A DNA stretch of 25,787 nt from RGIG5612 sp963591145 (GTDB lineage Bacteria; Bacillota; Clostridia; Lachnospirales; Lachnospiraceae), in NCBI GenBank assembly GCA_963591145.1, contig CAVARE010000019.1, forward strand, positions 1 to 25,787. Direction: 5' to 3'. A program made the translations under genes and the position numbers. This document shows, in pieces, positions 15,654 through 23,256 of this stretch. The stretch's first letter is position 1, and every line of letters begins with the position of its first letter. A model generated the notes under the pieces. The model was not told the DNA's origin, made no database searches, and saw only the letters and a program-made list of their open reading frames with translations.

Positions 15654-16895
15654 ATGGCAGAAGAAGTAAAAAAGGCTCCAAAACCATTGGATCCTAACTC
15701 TGCAAAATATAAGCTTAATAAGATCGCAGCTGATGCATATGCCAGTGCGATCGAAGCTAAGAAGCAAGGAAAGCCTGTTGTCTGGATGGCTAGTAACTTT
15801 CCTATTGAGATTCCGGAGACTCTCGGAATTGCAACAGTATTCCCAGAGAATCAGGCAGCAGCAATCGCAGCCAGAGGCGCAGGCGAGCGTATGTGCAGCG
15901 TGGCCGAGGCTGACGGATATTCTAATGATATCTGCGCATATGCAAGAGTCAGTCTTGCTTATGCCAAATTAAAAGAGTGCCCTGAGCAGGAAGTAGCTAT
16001 GCCGGATGCACTTTTATGCTGCAGCAACATTTGCAACTGTATGATCAAATGGTACGAGAATCTCGCTATTGAGCTTAATATCCCTATGATTCTCATTGAT
16101 ATCCCATTTAATCCTAATTATGAACCGTCACAGGCAATGGTGGATTATGTCACAGCTCAGTTCTGGGAGGCCGTTCATCGCCTTGAGGATCTGTTTGGCG
16201 TTAAGTGGTCAGAAGAAAAATTCCAGGAGGTTGCTGCATGCAGCCGCAGATCCAGCCAGTTATGGGTTGAAGCAACCGAAGAGGGAAGACATATACCATC
16301 ACCATTTAACGGCTATGATCTGCTCAACCATATGGCAGTTATGGTTACAGCCCGTGGCAAGAAGGAATCCGGTGATGCAATGGAGACTCTTCTTAAGGAG
16401 TACAAGCAGAACGTTGCCGAGGGCAAGAGCACATTCAGAAATGAAGAGAAATACAGAATCATGACTGAAGGTATCGCTTGCTGGCCATACTTAAGAGTCA
16501 CATCTAAGGGCCTTAAGGACAGAGGCATCAACATGGTAACTACTATTTATGCTGAAGGATTTGGCTTCAAGTACAATACATTTGAAGAGATGATCAGGGC
16601 ATACTGTAACGTAAGCAACTGCACTAATCTCGAGCACTCAAGAGATAAGAGAATCAAGCTGGCTCAGCAGGCACATATCGAGGGCTTACTGGTACATACC
16701 AACCGTTCCTGCAAGCTGTGGTCAGGATTTATGCCAGAGATGAGCCGTCAGATCGGCGAGGCTTGCAACGTTCCTGTTGTATCATACGACGGCGATCAGG
16801 CTGACCCGCGTAACTTCTCAGAGGCACAGTATGACACACGTGTTCAGGGTCTCATGGAGATCATGGAGTCTAACAAGGAAGCGAAGGGAGAATGA
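15654..16895 (+). CDS. hadB: 2-hydroxyacyl-CoA dehydratase, subunit A/B type (HadB/FldB)
   Basis: A 413-residue HgdB-family subunit. With HadC it forms the [4Fe-4S] heterodimer that removes water from (R)-2-hydroxyacyl-CoA through a ketyl radical, giving the (E)-2-enoyl-CoA. Visible features include PENQAAAIAARG followed by Cys81 (MCSVAEADGYSND), the cysteine-rich block LLCCSNICNCMIKW (Cys122-129) and the C-terminal Cys in NRSCKLWSG. Cysteines at these places ligate the cluster in characterised relatives. ATG 15654 follows GGAGG at good spacing. Codon use is strongly biased, as for a highly expressed gene. Distinguishing phenyllactyl, isocaproyl and other 2-hydroxyacyl-CoA specificity is not possible by eye. 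Confidence 0.93.
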   Translation: MAEEVKKAPKPLDPNSAKYKLNKIAADAYASAIEAKKQGKPVVWMASNFPIEIPETLGIATVFPENQAAAIAARGAGERMCSVAEADGYSNDICAYARVSLAYAKLKECPEQEVAMPDALLCCSNICNCMIKWYENLAIELNIPMILIDIPFNPNYEPSQAMVDYVTAQFWEAVHRLEDLFGVKWSEEKFQEVAACSRRSSQLWVEATEEGRHIPSPFNGYDLLNHMAVMVTARGKKESGDAMETLLKEYKQNVAEGKSTFRNEEKYRIMTEGIACWPYLRVTSKGLKDRGINMVTTIYAEGFGFKYNTFEEMIRAYCNVSNCTNLEHSRDKRIKLAQQAHIEGLLVHTNRSCKLWSGFMPEMSRQIGEACNVPVVSYDGDQADPRNFSEAQYDTRVQGLMEIMESNKEAKGE

Positions 16896-16897
16896 TC

Positions 16898-18016
16898 ATG
16901 GCAAATGTAACAGTATTCGATAAATTTCATAAGATAGCCACATCTCCTAGAGCTCAGATGGACGCTTATCTTGCACAGGGCAAAAAAATCGTTTTAACAG
17001 CACCTGTATATACACCAGAAGAAATTATGCATTCTATGGGATTTGTTCCTATGGGAGTATGGGGCGCTGATCTTGAATTAAACAGAGCTAAGGAATATTT
17101 CCCGACATTTATCTGCTCTATCGTTCAGTCAGCATTAGAGCTCGGCATTAAGGGAGCATACAAGGGCGCATCCGCCATCGTTATCCCATCATTATGCGAT
17201 TCACTTAAGGTATACGGTGAAAACTGGAAATATGCAGTCAAGGATATCTTATTTATCCCGATGACATATCCACAGAGACGTGAGACAGAATATGGCAAGA
17301 CCTTTACTAAGGCAGGCTATCAGAGAGTTATAGACGATCTTACAAAATTAGGCGGAACATTTGACGAGGCTAAGTTAGCTGAATCAATCGCCGTATATAA
17401 CAAGCATAACGAAGTAATGAGACAGGCTGAAGAGGTTTTAGCTAAGCATCCTGAGGTTACTCCGGCTCAGAGAAGTGATGTATTTAAGAGCGCATTCTTC
17501 ATGATGAAAGAAGAGCATACAGCACTTGTTGAGGAGATGATCAAGGAGCTTGAGACCAGCACACCTGCAGAGGGCAAGATTCCTGTTGTTGTATCAGGTA
17601 TCCTGACAGATGCTCCTCAGCTTAATGCAATCTTTGAAGACCTGGGCTTCCATATCGTAGCAGACGATGTTGCAGCACAGTCCCGTCAGTACAGAACAGA
17701 CGTGCCTAAGGATATGGCACCGATGGACGGTCTCGCTCAGAAGTGGGCCAATACAACAAATTGCTCATTGTTGTATGAAGCCGATAAGAAACGTCCCCAG
17801 TGGATTGCTGATACAGCTAAGGCTAGAGGCGCTAAGGGCGTCATCCTTGTAATGACCAAATTCTGCGATCCTGAAGAGTTCGATTATCCATTGATCAAGA
17901 GAGCATGCGAGGCAGCAGACATCCCTATGACTATGGTAGAGGTTGATCGTCAGATGGTTCAGTTTGAGCAGATCAGAACAAACCTTGAGACATTCAGGGA
18001 CATTATGACAATGTAA
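16898..18016 (+). CDS. hadC: 2-hydroxyacyl-CoA dehydratase, second subunit (HadC/FldC)
   Basis: A 372-residue HgdB-family partner of HadB. Cysteines that may ligate its cluster are in PSLCDSLKVYGENWKYA and TKFCDPEEFDYP, with another in FICSIVQSA. The C-terminus VEVDRQMVQFEQIRTNLETF is typical of the family. AAGGGAG lies 7 bases before ATG 16898. The ATG at 16892 overlaps the hadB stop but sits 1 base from the ribosome site, so it is less likely. The gap to hadB is 2 bp, implying translation coupling and a 1:1 dimer. Confidence 0.93.
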   Translation: MANVTVFDKFHKIATSPRAQMDAYLAQGKKIVLTAPVYTPEEIMHSMGFVPMGVWGADLELNRAKEYFPTFICSIVQSALELGIKGAYKGASAIVIPSLCDSLKVYGENWKYAVKDILFIPMTYPQRRETEYGKTFTKAGYQRVIDDLTKLGGTFDEAKLAESIAVYNKHNEVMRQAEEVLAKHPEVTPAQRSDVFKSAFFMMKEEHTALVEEMIKELETSTPAEGKIPVVVSGILTDAPQLNAIFEDLGFHIVADDVAAQSRQYRTDVPKDMAPMDGLAQKWANTTNCSLLYEADKKRPQWIADTAKARGAKGVILVMTKFCDPEEFDYPLIKRACEAADIPMTMVEVDRQMVQFEQIRTNLETFRDIMTM

Positions 18017-18030
18017 CAGATATTACCGTT

Positions 18031-18085
18031 CTGACTGCATGAAGGACAGCAACAGCATTTGCCGGCAAATGGTAATGGCAGTCAG
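18031..18085 (+). other. Hairpin between hadC and hadA
   Basis: CTGACTGC (18031-18038) pairs perfectly with GCAGTCAG (18078-18085). The loop contains the 16-bp palindrome CATTTGCCGGCAAATG (18056-18071). No T-run follows. Confidence 0.5.
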
Positions 18086-18121
18086 GATGTTTATTAAAAG
18101 AAAGATTAGGAGAAACAAGAA

Positions 18122-19366
18122 ATGAGTCAGATTAAACGCCCTCTTGAGGGAGTTAAGGTACTGGAACTGTCAACATTCATTGCAGCGCCTAGCTGCTGCA
18201 GATATCTGGCAGATTTGGGAGCTGAAGTAATTAAGGTTGAAGCTCCTGCAGGCGATCCTCTCCGTTATACAGCATATAACGAAGGACGTCCGATGGATCA
18301 GAGAGAGAATACTTCATTTGATCTTGATAATGCTAATAAGAAAGGCATTACACTTAATACTAAGACACCTGAAGGAAGAGAGATTCTTGAACAGCTCATT
18401 GCTAAGACAGATATTTTCGTAACTAACTGGCGTCCACATGCTCTTCAGAAGGCAGCGCTGGACTATGATGCTCTTCATGCCAAATATCCATCACTTGTAT
18501 ACGGTATCGTATCAGGATATGGACAGAAGGGTCCTGATAAGGATCTTCCTGGATTCGATTTTACAGCATTCTTCGCAAGAGGCGGTATCCTCGGAACACT
18601 TAAGGATAAGGATTCGGTGCCTATGCTCACAATGCCTGGATTCGGTGATCAGCAGGTTGGTATGTATCTGGCATCAGGTATCATTGCAGCTCTTTACAGA
18701 GCTAAGATGACTGGTGAAGGCGACCAGGTTGTAGTTTCACTGTTCCATTCGGCATTATGGATCACAGCTATCATGCTTCAGGCTGCACAGTATGGCCAGC
18801 CATCAGCATGCTATCCTATCTCAAGAAGCGATTTCGATAACCCGCTTACAGTCTGCCATAAGACTAAGGACGGCAAATGGCTTCAAATCGCAATGCCTCA
18901 GTATGACAGACATTATCCTGCATTCATGAAGGCGATAGGACATGAGGAGATGATCGACAATCCTAAGTTCTATCCGCAGAAGAATCTGGCACCTAATAAG
19001 CAGGAATTCTATGATTTCCTGGTTGAAGTTATGGCTTCTAAGACTCGTGATGAGTGGTGTGAAATCCTTGATGCAGCAGATCTGCCATATGCTAAGGCTC
19101 AGACATGGGATGAGGTTCTCAAGGATCCTCAGGCATGGGGTTCAGACTGCCTGTATGAGATGGAATACTACAATGGTGCTAAGAGAACTCTCGTTCGTAC
19201 ACCTGTAATGTTCCAGGAGTCAGGTCTTCCGCCATATAAGCGTGGACCATATCTTGGAGAAAATACAGAAGAGGTATTGAAGGATCTCGGTTACTCAGAT
19301 GATGAGATCGCTAAGCTGATTGAGAGTGGTGCAGCATGCACTATGGATCCTGCTCTTAAGGACTGA
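18122..19366 (+). CDS. hadA: Class III CoA-transferase (CaiB/BaiF family; HadA/FldA type)
   Basis: A 414-residue family III CoA-transferase. The N-terminal CoA-binding signature is clear (LEGVKVLELSTFIAAPSCCR, then LADLGAEVIKVEAP). The catalytic Asp that forms the acyl-CoA anhydride is probably Asp146 in LPGFDFTAFFARGG. In this pathway the enzyme moves CoA from the reduced acyl-CoA product (or enoyl-CoA) to the incoming 2-hydroxyacid, so no ATP is spent on activation. Placement between the dehydratase and the acyl-CoA dehydrogenase supports this. A class III enzyme, rather than a class I propionate CoA-transferase, argues against a classical lactate/acrylate pathway. Ribosome site TAGGAG lies before ATG 18122. 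Confidence 0.9.
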   Translation: MSQIKRPLEGVKVLELSTFIAAPSCCRYLADLGAEVIKVEAPAGDPLRYTAYNEGRPMDQRENTSFDLDNANKKGITLNTKTPEGREILEQLIAKTDIFVTNWRPHALQKAALDYDALHAKYPSLVYGIVSGYGQKGPDKDLPGFDFTAFFARGGILGTLKDKDSVPMLTMPGFGDQQVGMYLASGIIAALYRAKMTGEGDQVVVSLFHSALWITAIMLQAAQYGQPSACYPISRSDFDNPLTVCHKTKDGKWLQIAMPQYDRHYPAFMKAIGHEEMIDNPKFYPQKNLAPNKQEFYDFLVEVMASKTRDEWCEILDAADLPYAKAQTWDEVLKDPQAWGSDCLYEMEYYNGAKRTLVRTPVMFQESGLPPYKRGPYLGENTEEVLKDLGYSDDEIAKLIESGAACTMDPALKD

Positions 19367-19390
19367 GTAATTATATTTCGCTAGTTTAAA

Positions 19391-19418
19391 CCGCCGCGCC
19401 TTAAGGAGGGAGCGGCGG
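19391..19418 (+). other. GC-rich hairpin between hadA and the acyl-CoA dehydrogenase gene
   Basis: CCGCCGC (19391-19397) and GCGGCGG (19412-19418) pair, extendable with bulges to GTTTAAA/GGTTAAC. The loop holds CCTTAAGG. No T-run follows, so full termination is unlikely. Confidence 0.5.
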
Positions 19419-19454
19419 GGTTAACATATTGATTGATCATTTAAGGAGGAAACA

Positions 19455-20597
19455 ATGATTCTGGATAAGACACATGCTCTGCAGCAGAAACTGTTCCGTC
19501 AGTTTGCGGAAACGGAATTCACAACAGAACTGCAGGACGAACTGGATCAGACAGGTGAATTCAACTGGGATATTCACAACAAGATGGCAAAGTACGGATT
19601 TATGGGAACTAAGATTCCTGTAGAGTACGGCGGACAGGGCGGCGACAGCCTTTCATACTGCTTACAGCTCGAAGAACTGTCAAGAGTTGACCTTGTTCTC
19701 GGTATCTATTCTAACACATCTAACTCACTGGGCGGCGGTCCTGTTCTTTTAGCTGGAACAGAAGAGCAGAAGAAGAAATACCTTCCACCGGTAGCCAGCG
19801 GCGAGAAGATCATGGTATTTGCCCTGACAGAGCCAGGTGCTGGTTCTGATGCAGGCGGAACGACAACAACAGCTATCGCTGACGGCGATGATTTTATTAT
19901 AAATGGACGTAAGTGCTTCATCTCAGGAGCTCCTGTAGCAGACTGGATCGTTATATTTGCCAAGACTGACCTTACACAGAAGGGATCTAAGGGCATCTCA
20001 ATGTTCGTTATCGACATGAAGTCAGAGGGTGTATCACTGGGAGCACCTGAAAACAAGATGGGTATCAAGGGATATCCTACATGTGACGTTGTATTCGAGG
20101 ATGTAAGAGTACCTAAGGAGAATCTGTTAGGACCTCTTCATAAGGGCTTCCAGTTCGCTATGAAAACTCTGGATGGCGGACGTCTCGGTATGGCAGCTGC
20201 ATCAGTTGGTGTTGCACAGGCATGCGTTGATGAAGCAACTAAATATGCTAAGGAAAGAAATCAGTTCGGACGTCCTATTAAGGACTTCCAGGCTATCAGC
20301 TTCATGATCGCTGATATGGCTACAGAAACAGAAGCAGCCCGTCAGCTCACATATCATGCAGCACAGCTTAAGGATGCCAATGATCCTGAAGCAAGCAAGG
20401 CGTGCTCAATGGCTAAATATTATGCATCTGAGGTTGCCAATAGAAACGCATACAAGGCAGTTCAGATCCACGGCGGATATGGCTATATCAGAGATTACAA
20501 GGTAGAACGTCTCTACAGAGATGCTCGTATCCTCAGCATCTTCGAAGGAACAAGCCAGATTCAGCAGTTAGTAGTTGCTAATAATATTCTGAAGTAA
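19455..20597 (+). CDS. Acyl-CoA dehydrogenase (enoyl-CoA reducing, AcdB-like)
   Basis: A 380-residue short-chain acyl-CoA dehydrogenase. FAD/substrate motifs are present: ALTEPGAGSDAGG, and near the C-terminus the catalytic base Glu364 in IFEGTSQIQQLV. KAVQIHGGYGYIRDYKVERL is also typical. In a reductive Stickland branch it runs in the reducing direction, converting the 2-enoyl-CoA to the saturated acyl-CoA with electrons from EtfAB. An ideal AAGGAGG precedes ATG 19455. Only 17 bp separate it from etfB. Chain-length preference is not readable here. Confidence 0.92.
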   Translation: MILDKTHALQQKLFRQFAETEFTTELQDELDQTGEFNWDIHNKMAKYGFMGTKIPVEYGGQGGDSLSYCLQLEELSRVDLVLGIYSNTSNSLGGGPVLLAGTEEQKKKYLPPVASGEKIMVFALTEPGAGSDAGGTTTTAIADGDDFIINGRKCFISGAPVADWIVIFAKTDLTQKGSKGISMFVIDMKSEGVSLGAPENKMGIKGYPTCDVVFEDVRVPKENLLGPLHKGFQFAMKTLDGGRLGMAAASVGVAQACVDEATKYAKERNQFGRPIKDFQAISFMIADMATETEAARQLTYHAAQLKDANDPEASKACSMAKYYASEVANRNAYKAVQIHGGYGYIRDYKVERLYRDARILSIFEGTSQIQQLVVANNILK

Positions 20598-20614
20598 GAA
20601 GGAGGAAAAGGAAA

Positions 20615-21415
20615 ATGAAAATCATTGTAACTGTAAAACAGGTTCCTGATACTTCAGGTAAGGTAGCAGTTAATCCTGATGGTACATTAAATCGTGCTTC
20701 AATGCAGACAATCATCAATCCTGATGACCTGAATGCTGTTGAAGCTGCATTAACACTTAAAGACAAATATGGATGCAAGGTCGTTGCTATAACAATGGGA
20801 CCTTTCCAGGCAGAACCTATGCTTCGTGAGCTTATGGCTATGGGCGTTGATGAATCAATCCTTGTTTCAGGCCGTGAGTTCGGTGGATCTGATACATATG
20901 CAACATCACAGATCATTGCAGCAGCAATTGATACATATGGTGTTGACGAGGATGATATTATTATCGCCGGCCGTCAGGCTATCGATGGCGATACAGCTCA
21001 GGTAGGACCACAGATTGCTGAGAAGCTTCACATTCCACAGGTTACATATGCTGGAGAGATCACAATGGAAGGCCATACTCTTACAGTTAAGAGAATCCTT
21101 GAGGATGGATACATGACAATCAAGGTTAATACACCTTGTCTTATCACATGTATCAAAGAGCTGAACACACCACGTTATATGACAGTTGCAGGAACAATCG
21201 AGTGCTATAACAAGCCAATGATCGTTTATGACTATAATGCTCTTAAGGATCACCCGCTTATCGACCCTACAACAATCGGTCTTAAAGGCTCTCCTACTAA
21301 TATCTTCAAGTCATTCACACCTCCTATGAGAGGCGCAGGCGTAATGCTTGAGGGCTCAGGAAAAGAAACAACTGACAAGCTTGCAGGAATTCTCGCAGGC
21401 AAGCATATTATCTAA
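20615..21415 (+). CDS. etfB: Electron-transfer flavoprotein beta subunit
   Basis: A 266-residue EtfB with the family opening MKIIVTVKQVPDT and the nucleotide-binding segment GRQAIDGDTAQVGPQ (about residues 117-131). With EtfA it carries electrons to or from the neighbouring acyl-CoA dehydrogenase. Some clostridial EtfAB pairs bifurcate electrons between NADH, enoyl-CoA and ferredoxin; whether this one does is not settled by what I can see. AAGGAGG precedes ATG 20615, and etfA follows after 15 bp. Confidence 0.95.
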   Translation: MKIIVTVKQVPDTSGKVAVNPDGTLNRASMQTIINPDDLNAVEAALTLKDKYGCKVVAITMGPFQAEPMLRELMAMGVDESILVSGREFGGSDTYATSQIIAAAIDTYGVDEDDIIIAGRQAIDGDTAQVGPQIAEKLHIPQVTYAGEITMEGHTLTVKRILEDGYMTIKVNTPCLITCIKELNTPRYMTVAGTIECYNKPMIVYDYNALKDHPLIDPTTIGLKGSPTNIFKSFTPPMRGAGVMLEGSGKETTDKLAGILAGKHII

Positions 21416-21430
21416 GGGAGGAGAACGAAA

Positions 21431-22546
21431 ATGGCTTTTAATAGTGCTGATATCGCTGCATTCAAGAATATCTGGGTATTCTGCGAGCAGCGTCAGGGCA
21501 AAATGATGCCTACAACATTTGAACTTATGTCAGAAGGACGTAAGCTTGCTAATGAACTGGGAGTAGAACTCTGCGGCGTTCTGCTCGGTGATGATGTAGA
21601 TGGTCTGGCAAATGAATTGGGAGGATATGGTGCTGACAAGGTATATGTATATAACAGCCCACTTCTCAAGGACTATACTACAGATGGATATACACATGTA
21701 ATCGCACAGGCTGTAGAAGAGTTTAAGCCTGAAGTATTACTCTTCGGTGCATCAAATATCGGACGTGACCTTGCACCTAGATGCGCAGCAAGACTTCACA
21801 CAGGTCTGTGTGCAGACTGTACAGCTCTTAATATTGATCTTAATAACTACATTGAGTTCCTTCGTACAGGTTCATCTCTGAAGGTTGATGAGATCAATTT
21901 CGAGAGCAAGCTCTTCGATGTAAATAAGAACCTTAAGATGACAAGACCTGCATTCGGCGGACATCTGATGGCAACAATCGTTGTTCCACGTTTCCGTCCT
22001 GCTATGGCAACTGTTCGTCCTGGTGTTATGAAGAAACAGGCATTTGATGAGGCTAAGGCTAAATCAGTTGAGATCCTTCATCCAGAATTCAACCTGACTA
22101 AAGATGACATCAAGACAGAGGTAGTAGAAGTTGTTAAGGCTGCTAAGAAGATGGTAGACCTGATCGGTGCTGACATCATCGTATCAGTAGGCCGCGGTAT
22201 CTCTAAGGATGTAGAGAAGGGTATCGCTCTGGCTGAGGAGCTGGCTGCACTCTTAGGCGGTGTTGTTGGTTCATCACGTGCCGTTGTTGATGCTGGCTGG
22301 ATCAGTGCGGATCATCAGGTAGGACAGACTGGTAAGACAGTTCATCCTAAGCTGTATATTGCTCTCGGTATCTCAGGTGCTATCCAGCACAAGGCTGGTA
22401 TGCAGGATTCAGAGTGCATCGTTGCTGTTAATAAGAATGGTGCAGCTCCTATCTTCGAGGTTGCTGACTACGGCATCACAGGCGATCTGTTCACTGTAGT
22501 TCCACAGCTGATTGAGTCAATTAAGGCTATCAAGGAACAGGGCTGA
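21431..22546 (+). CDS. etfA: Electron-transfer flavoprotein alpha subunit
   Basis: A 371-residue EtfA. The N-terminal domain is of adenine-nucleotide-hydrolase-like type. The C-terminal FAD domain is conserved: VGRGISKDVEKGIALAEELA, SSRAVVDAGW, HQVGQTGKTVHPKLYIALGI, SGAIQHKAGM. There is no extra N-terminal ferredoxin domain, unlike some clostridial EtfA proteins. GGGAGGAG precedes ATG 21431. It is the last gene of the had operon; the long repeat copy C follows 38 bp after its stop, and no clear T-run terminator is seen. Confidence 0.95.
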   Translation: MAFNSADIAAFKNIWVFCEQRQGKMMPTTFELMSEGRKLANELGVELCGVLLGDDVDGLANELGGYGADKVYVYNSPLLKDYTTDGYTHVIAQAVEEFKPEVLLFGASNIGRDLAPRCAARLHTGLCADCTALNIDLNNYIEFLRTGSSLKVDEINFESKLFDVNKNLKMTRPAFGGHLMATIVVPRFRPAMATVRPGVMKKQAFDEAKAKSVEILHPEFNLTKDDIKTEVVEVVKAAKKMVDLIGADIIVSVGRGISKDVEKGIALAEELAALLGGVVGSSRAVVDAGWISADHQVGQTGKTVHPKLYIALGISGAIQHKAGMQDSECIVAVNKNGAAPIFEVADYGITGDLFTVVPQLIESIKAIKEQG

Positions 22547-22584
22547 GATATGACATCCAACGCCTAAGTTAATTACAAAGGCCT

Positions 22585-22880
22585 GGCACACGCATGAGAA
22601 ACATCTCTGAGTGCCGTGAACCTCGGCGTGCAGCCCGGTTGCTCGAAATCGCCTACGCTGATGTGCTATAAAAGTCCCGGACAGCGGTTGTACAGGTGGA
22701 CGAGCTTGCTCGAACAACTGCACAACCATTGGACGGGCTAGCCTGCATGAGCATGTAGAGCGACAGCTCGGAATGCGAAGTCAGGCTCAGTTGCGAGAGT
22801 GCTGCAAGCACGCAGCAGCTGACTTTTAGGCAAGGGCTGCGCCGTCCCGGCACGGCATAGGGATGTGGCTTGCGTGTGCC
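22585..22880 (-). repeat. Long structured intergenic repeat, copy C
   Basis: A 296-bp element bounded by perfect arms GGCACACGCA (22585-22594) and TGCGTGTGCC (22871-22880). Read on the minus strand it has the same order of parts as copy B: GCCGGGACGGCGCAGCC, a GTCAG...CTGAC stem with GTGCTTGCAGCAC apex, CGAGCTGTCGCTCTAC, GGCTAGCCCGTCCAATG, a hairpin with arms at 22686-22695 and 22718-22727, GGGACTTTTATAGCACATC, a diverged core (GCGTAGGCGATTTCGAGC), and GCCGAGGTTCACGGC. Terminal arms and hairpin arms differ from copy B but still pair. Small ORFs over it are artefacts. Confidence 0.8.
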
Positions 22881-23143
22881 TGTGTTTTGGAAGAATATTG
22901 TGGTGACTAAAAATTTATATTGATTGAATAGAATCCTTTCAAATCGTAGTTATATGCATGAAAATGCAGATTGAGTATACGATATGAAGGGATTTTTGTA
23001 TGCAGGGACGTACACAGACACTGTGAGAAAACAATCAGCGAAGGCGTTTTCGAACAGTGGACTGTGACGTCCCTGCATTTATATATATTTGGTTTTGTAT
23101 ATTGAAAGTTAAGATGAATACCTGCATTGAATGACATATACTA
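22881..23143. other. Intergenic DNA with one repeat copy, otherwise featureless
   Basis: Together with copy C this completes the ~710-base gap between etfA and birA. Apart from the short repeat at 23000-23078 I see no gene, RNA or terminator with a T-run. Confidence 0.4.
23000..23078 (+). repeat. Short structured intergenic repeat, copy E
   Basis: A 79-bp hairpin. The perfect 12-bp outer stem is ATGCAGGGACGT (23000-23011) / ACGTCCCTGCAT (23067-23078). Inner stems are CACAG/CTGTG and CACTG/CAGTG, and the large loop contains GCGAAGGCGTTTTCGAACAG. The internal 54 nt (CACAG to CTGTG) are identical to copy F at 24281-24334, while the outer stems are unrelated in sequence. Confidence 0.8.
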
Positions 23144-23180
23144 AAATGTAAACTGTGTAACGCAATGCAAGTTGACAATT
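23144..23180 (+). promoter_or_regulatory. Candidate BirA operator upstream of birA
   Basis: Half-sites AAATGTAAACT (23144-23154) and AGTTGACAATT (23170-23180) form an inverted repeat with 9 of 11 positions matched across a 15-bp spacer. This agrees with the ATTGTTAAC-N15-GTTAACAAT-like sites recognised by biotin-loaded BirA in Firmicutes (from memory of published consensus). The right half covers the -35 box, so binding should repress birA-bioY when biotin is plentiful. Confidence 0.65.
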
Positions 23181-23200
23181 GCTGGCGTTGAGTGTATTAT
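23172..23200 (+). promoter_or_regulatory. Promoter of birA-bioY
   Basis: TTGACA (23172-23177), a 17-bp spacer and TATTAT (23195-23200), about 57 bp before the birA start. Confidence 0.75.
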
Positions 23201-23256
23201 GCGCAAAGAATTATTAGATAACAACTGAATTTGCAATTTCGGAGATGAGTGCGACG

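Noticed and set aside
15654..19366. Lactoyl-CoA dehydratase/acrylate pathway or glutaryl (Hgd) pathway
   Set aside because: The CoA-transferase is a class III CaiB/BaiF enzyme rather than a class I Pct or GctAB type, which points to the Fld/Had type; substrate is still not proven.
23172..23256. Biotin riboswitch upstream of birA
   Set aside because: No biotin riboswitch is known, and the leader is too short and unstructured; a BirA operator explains the site better.
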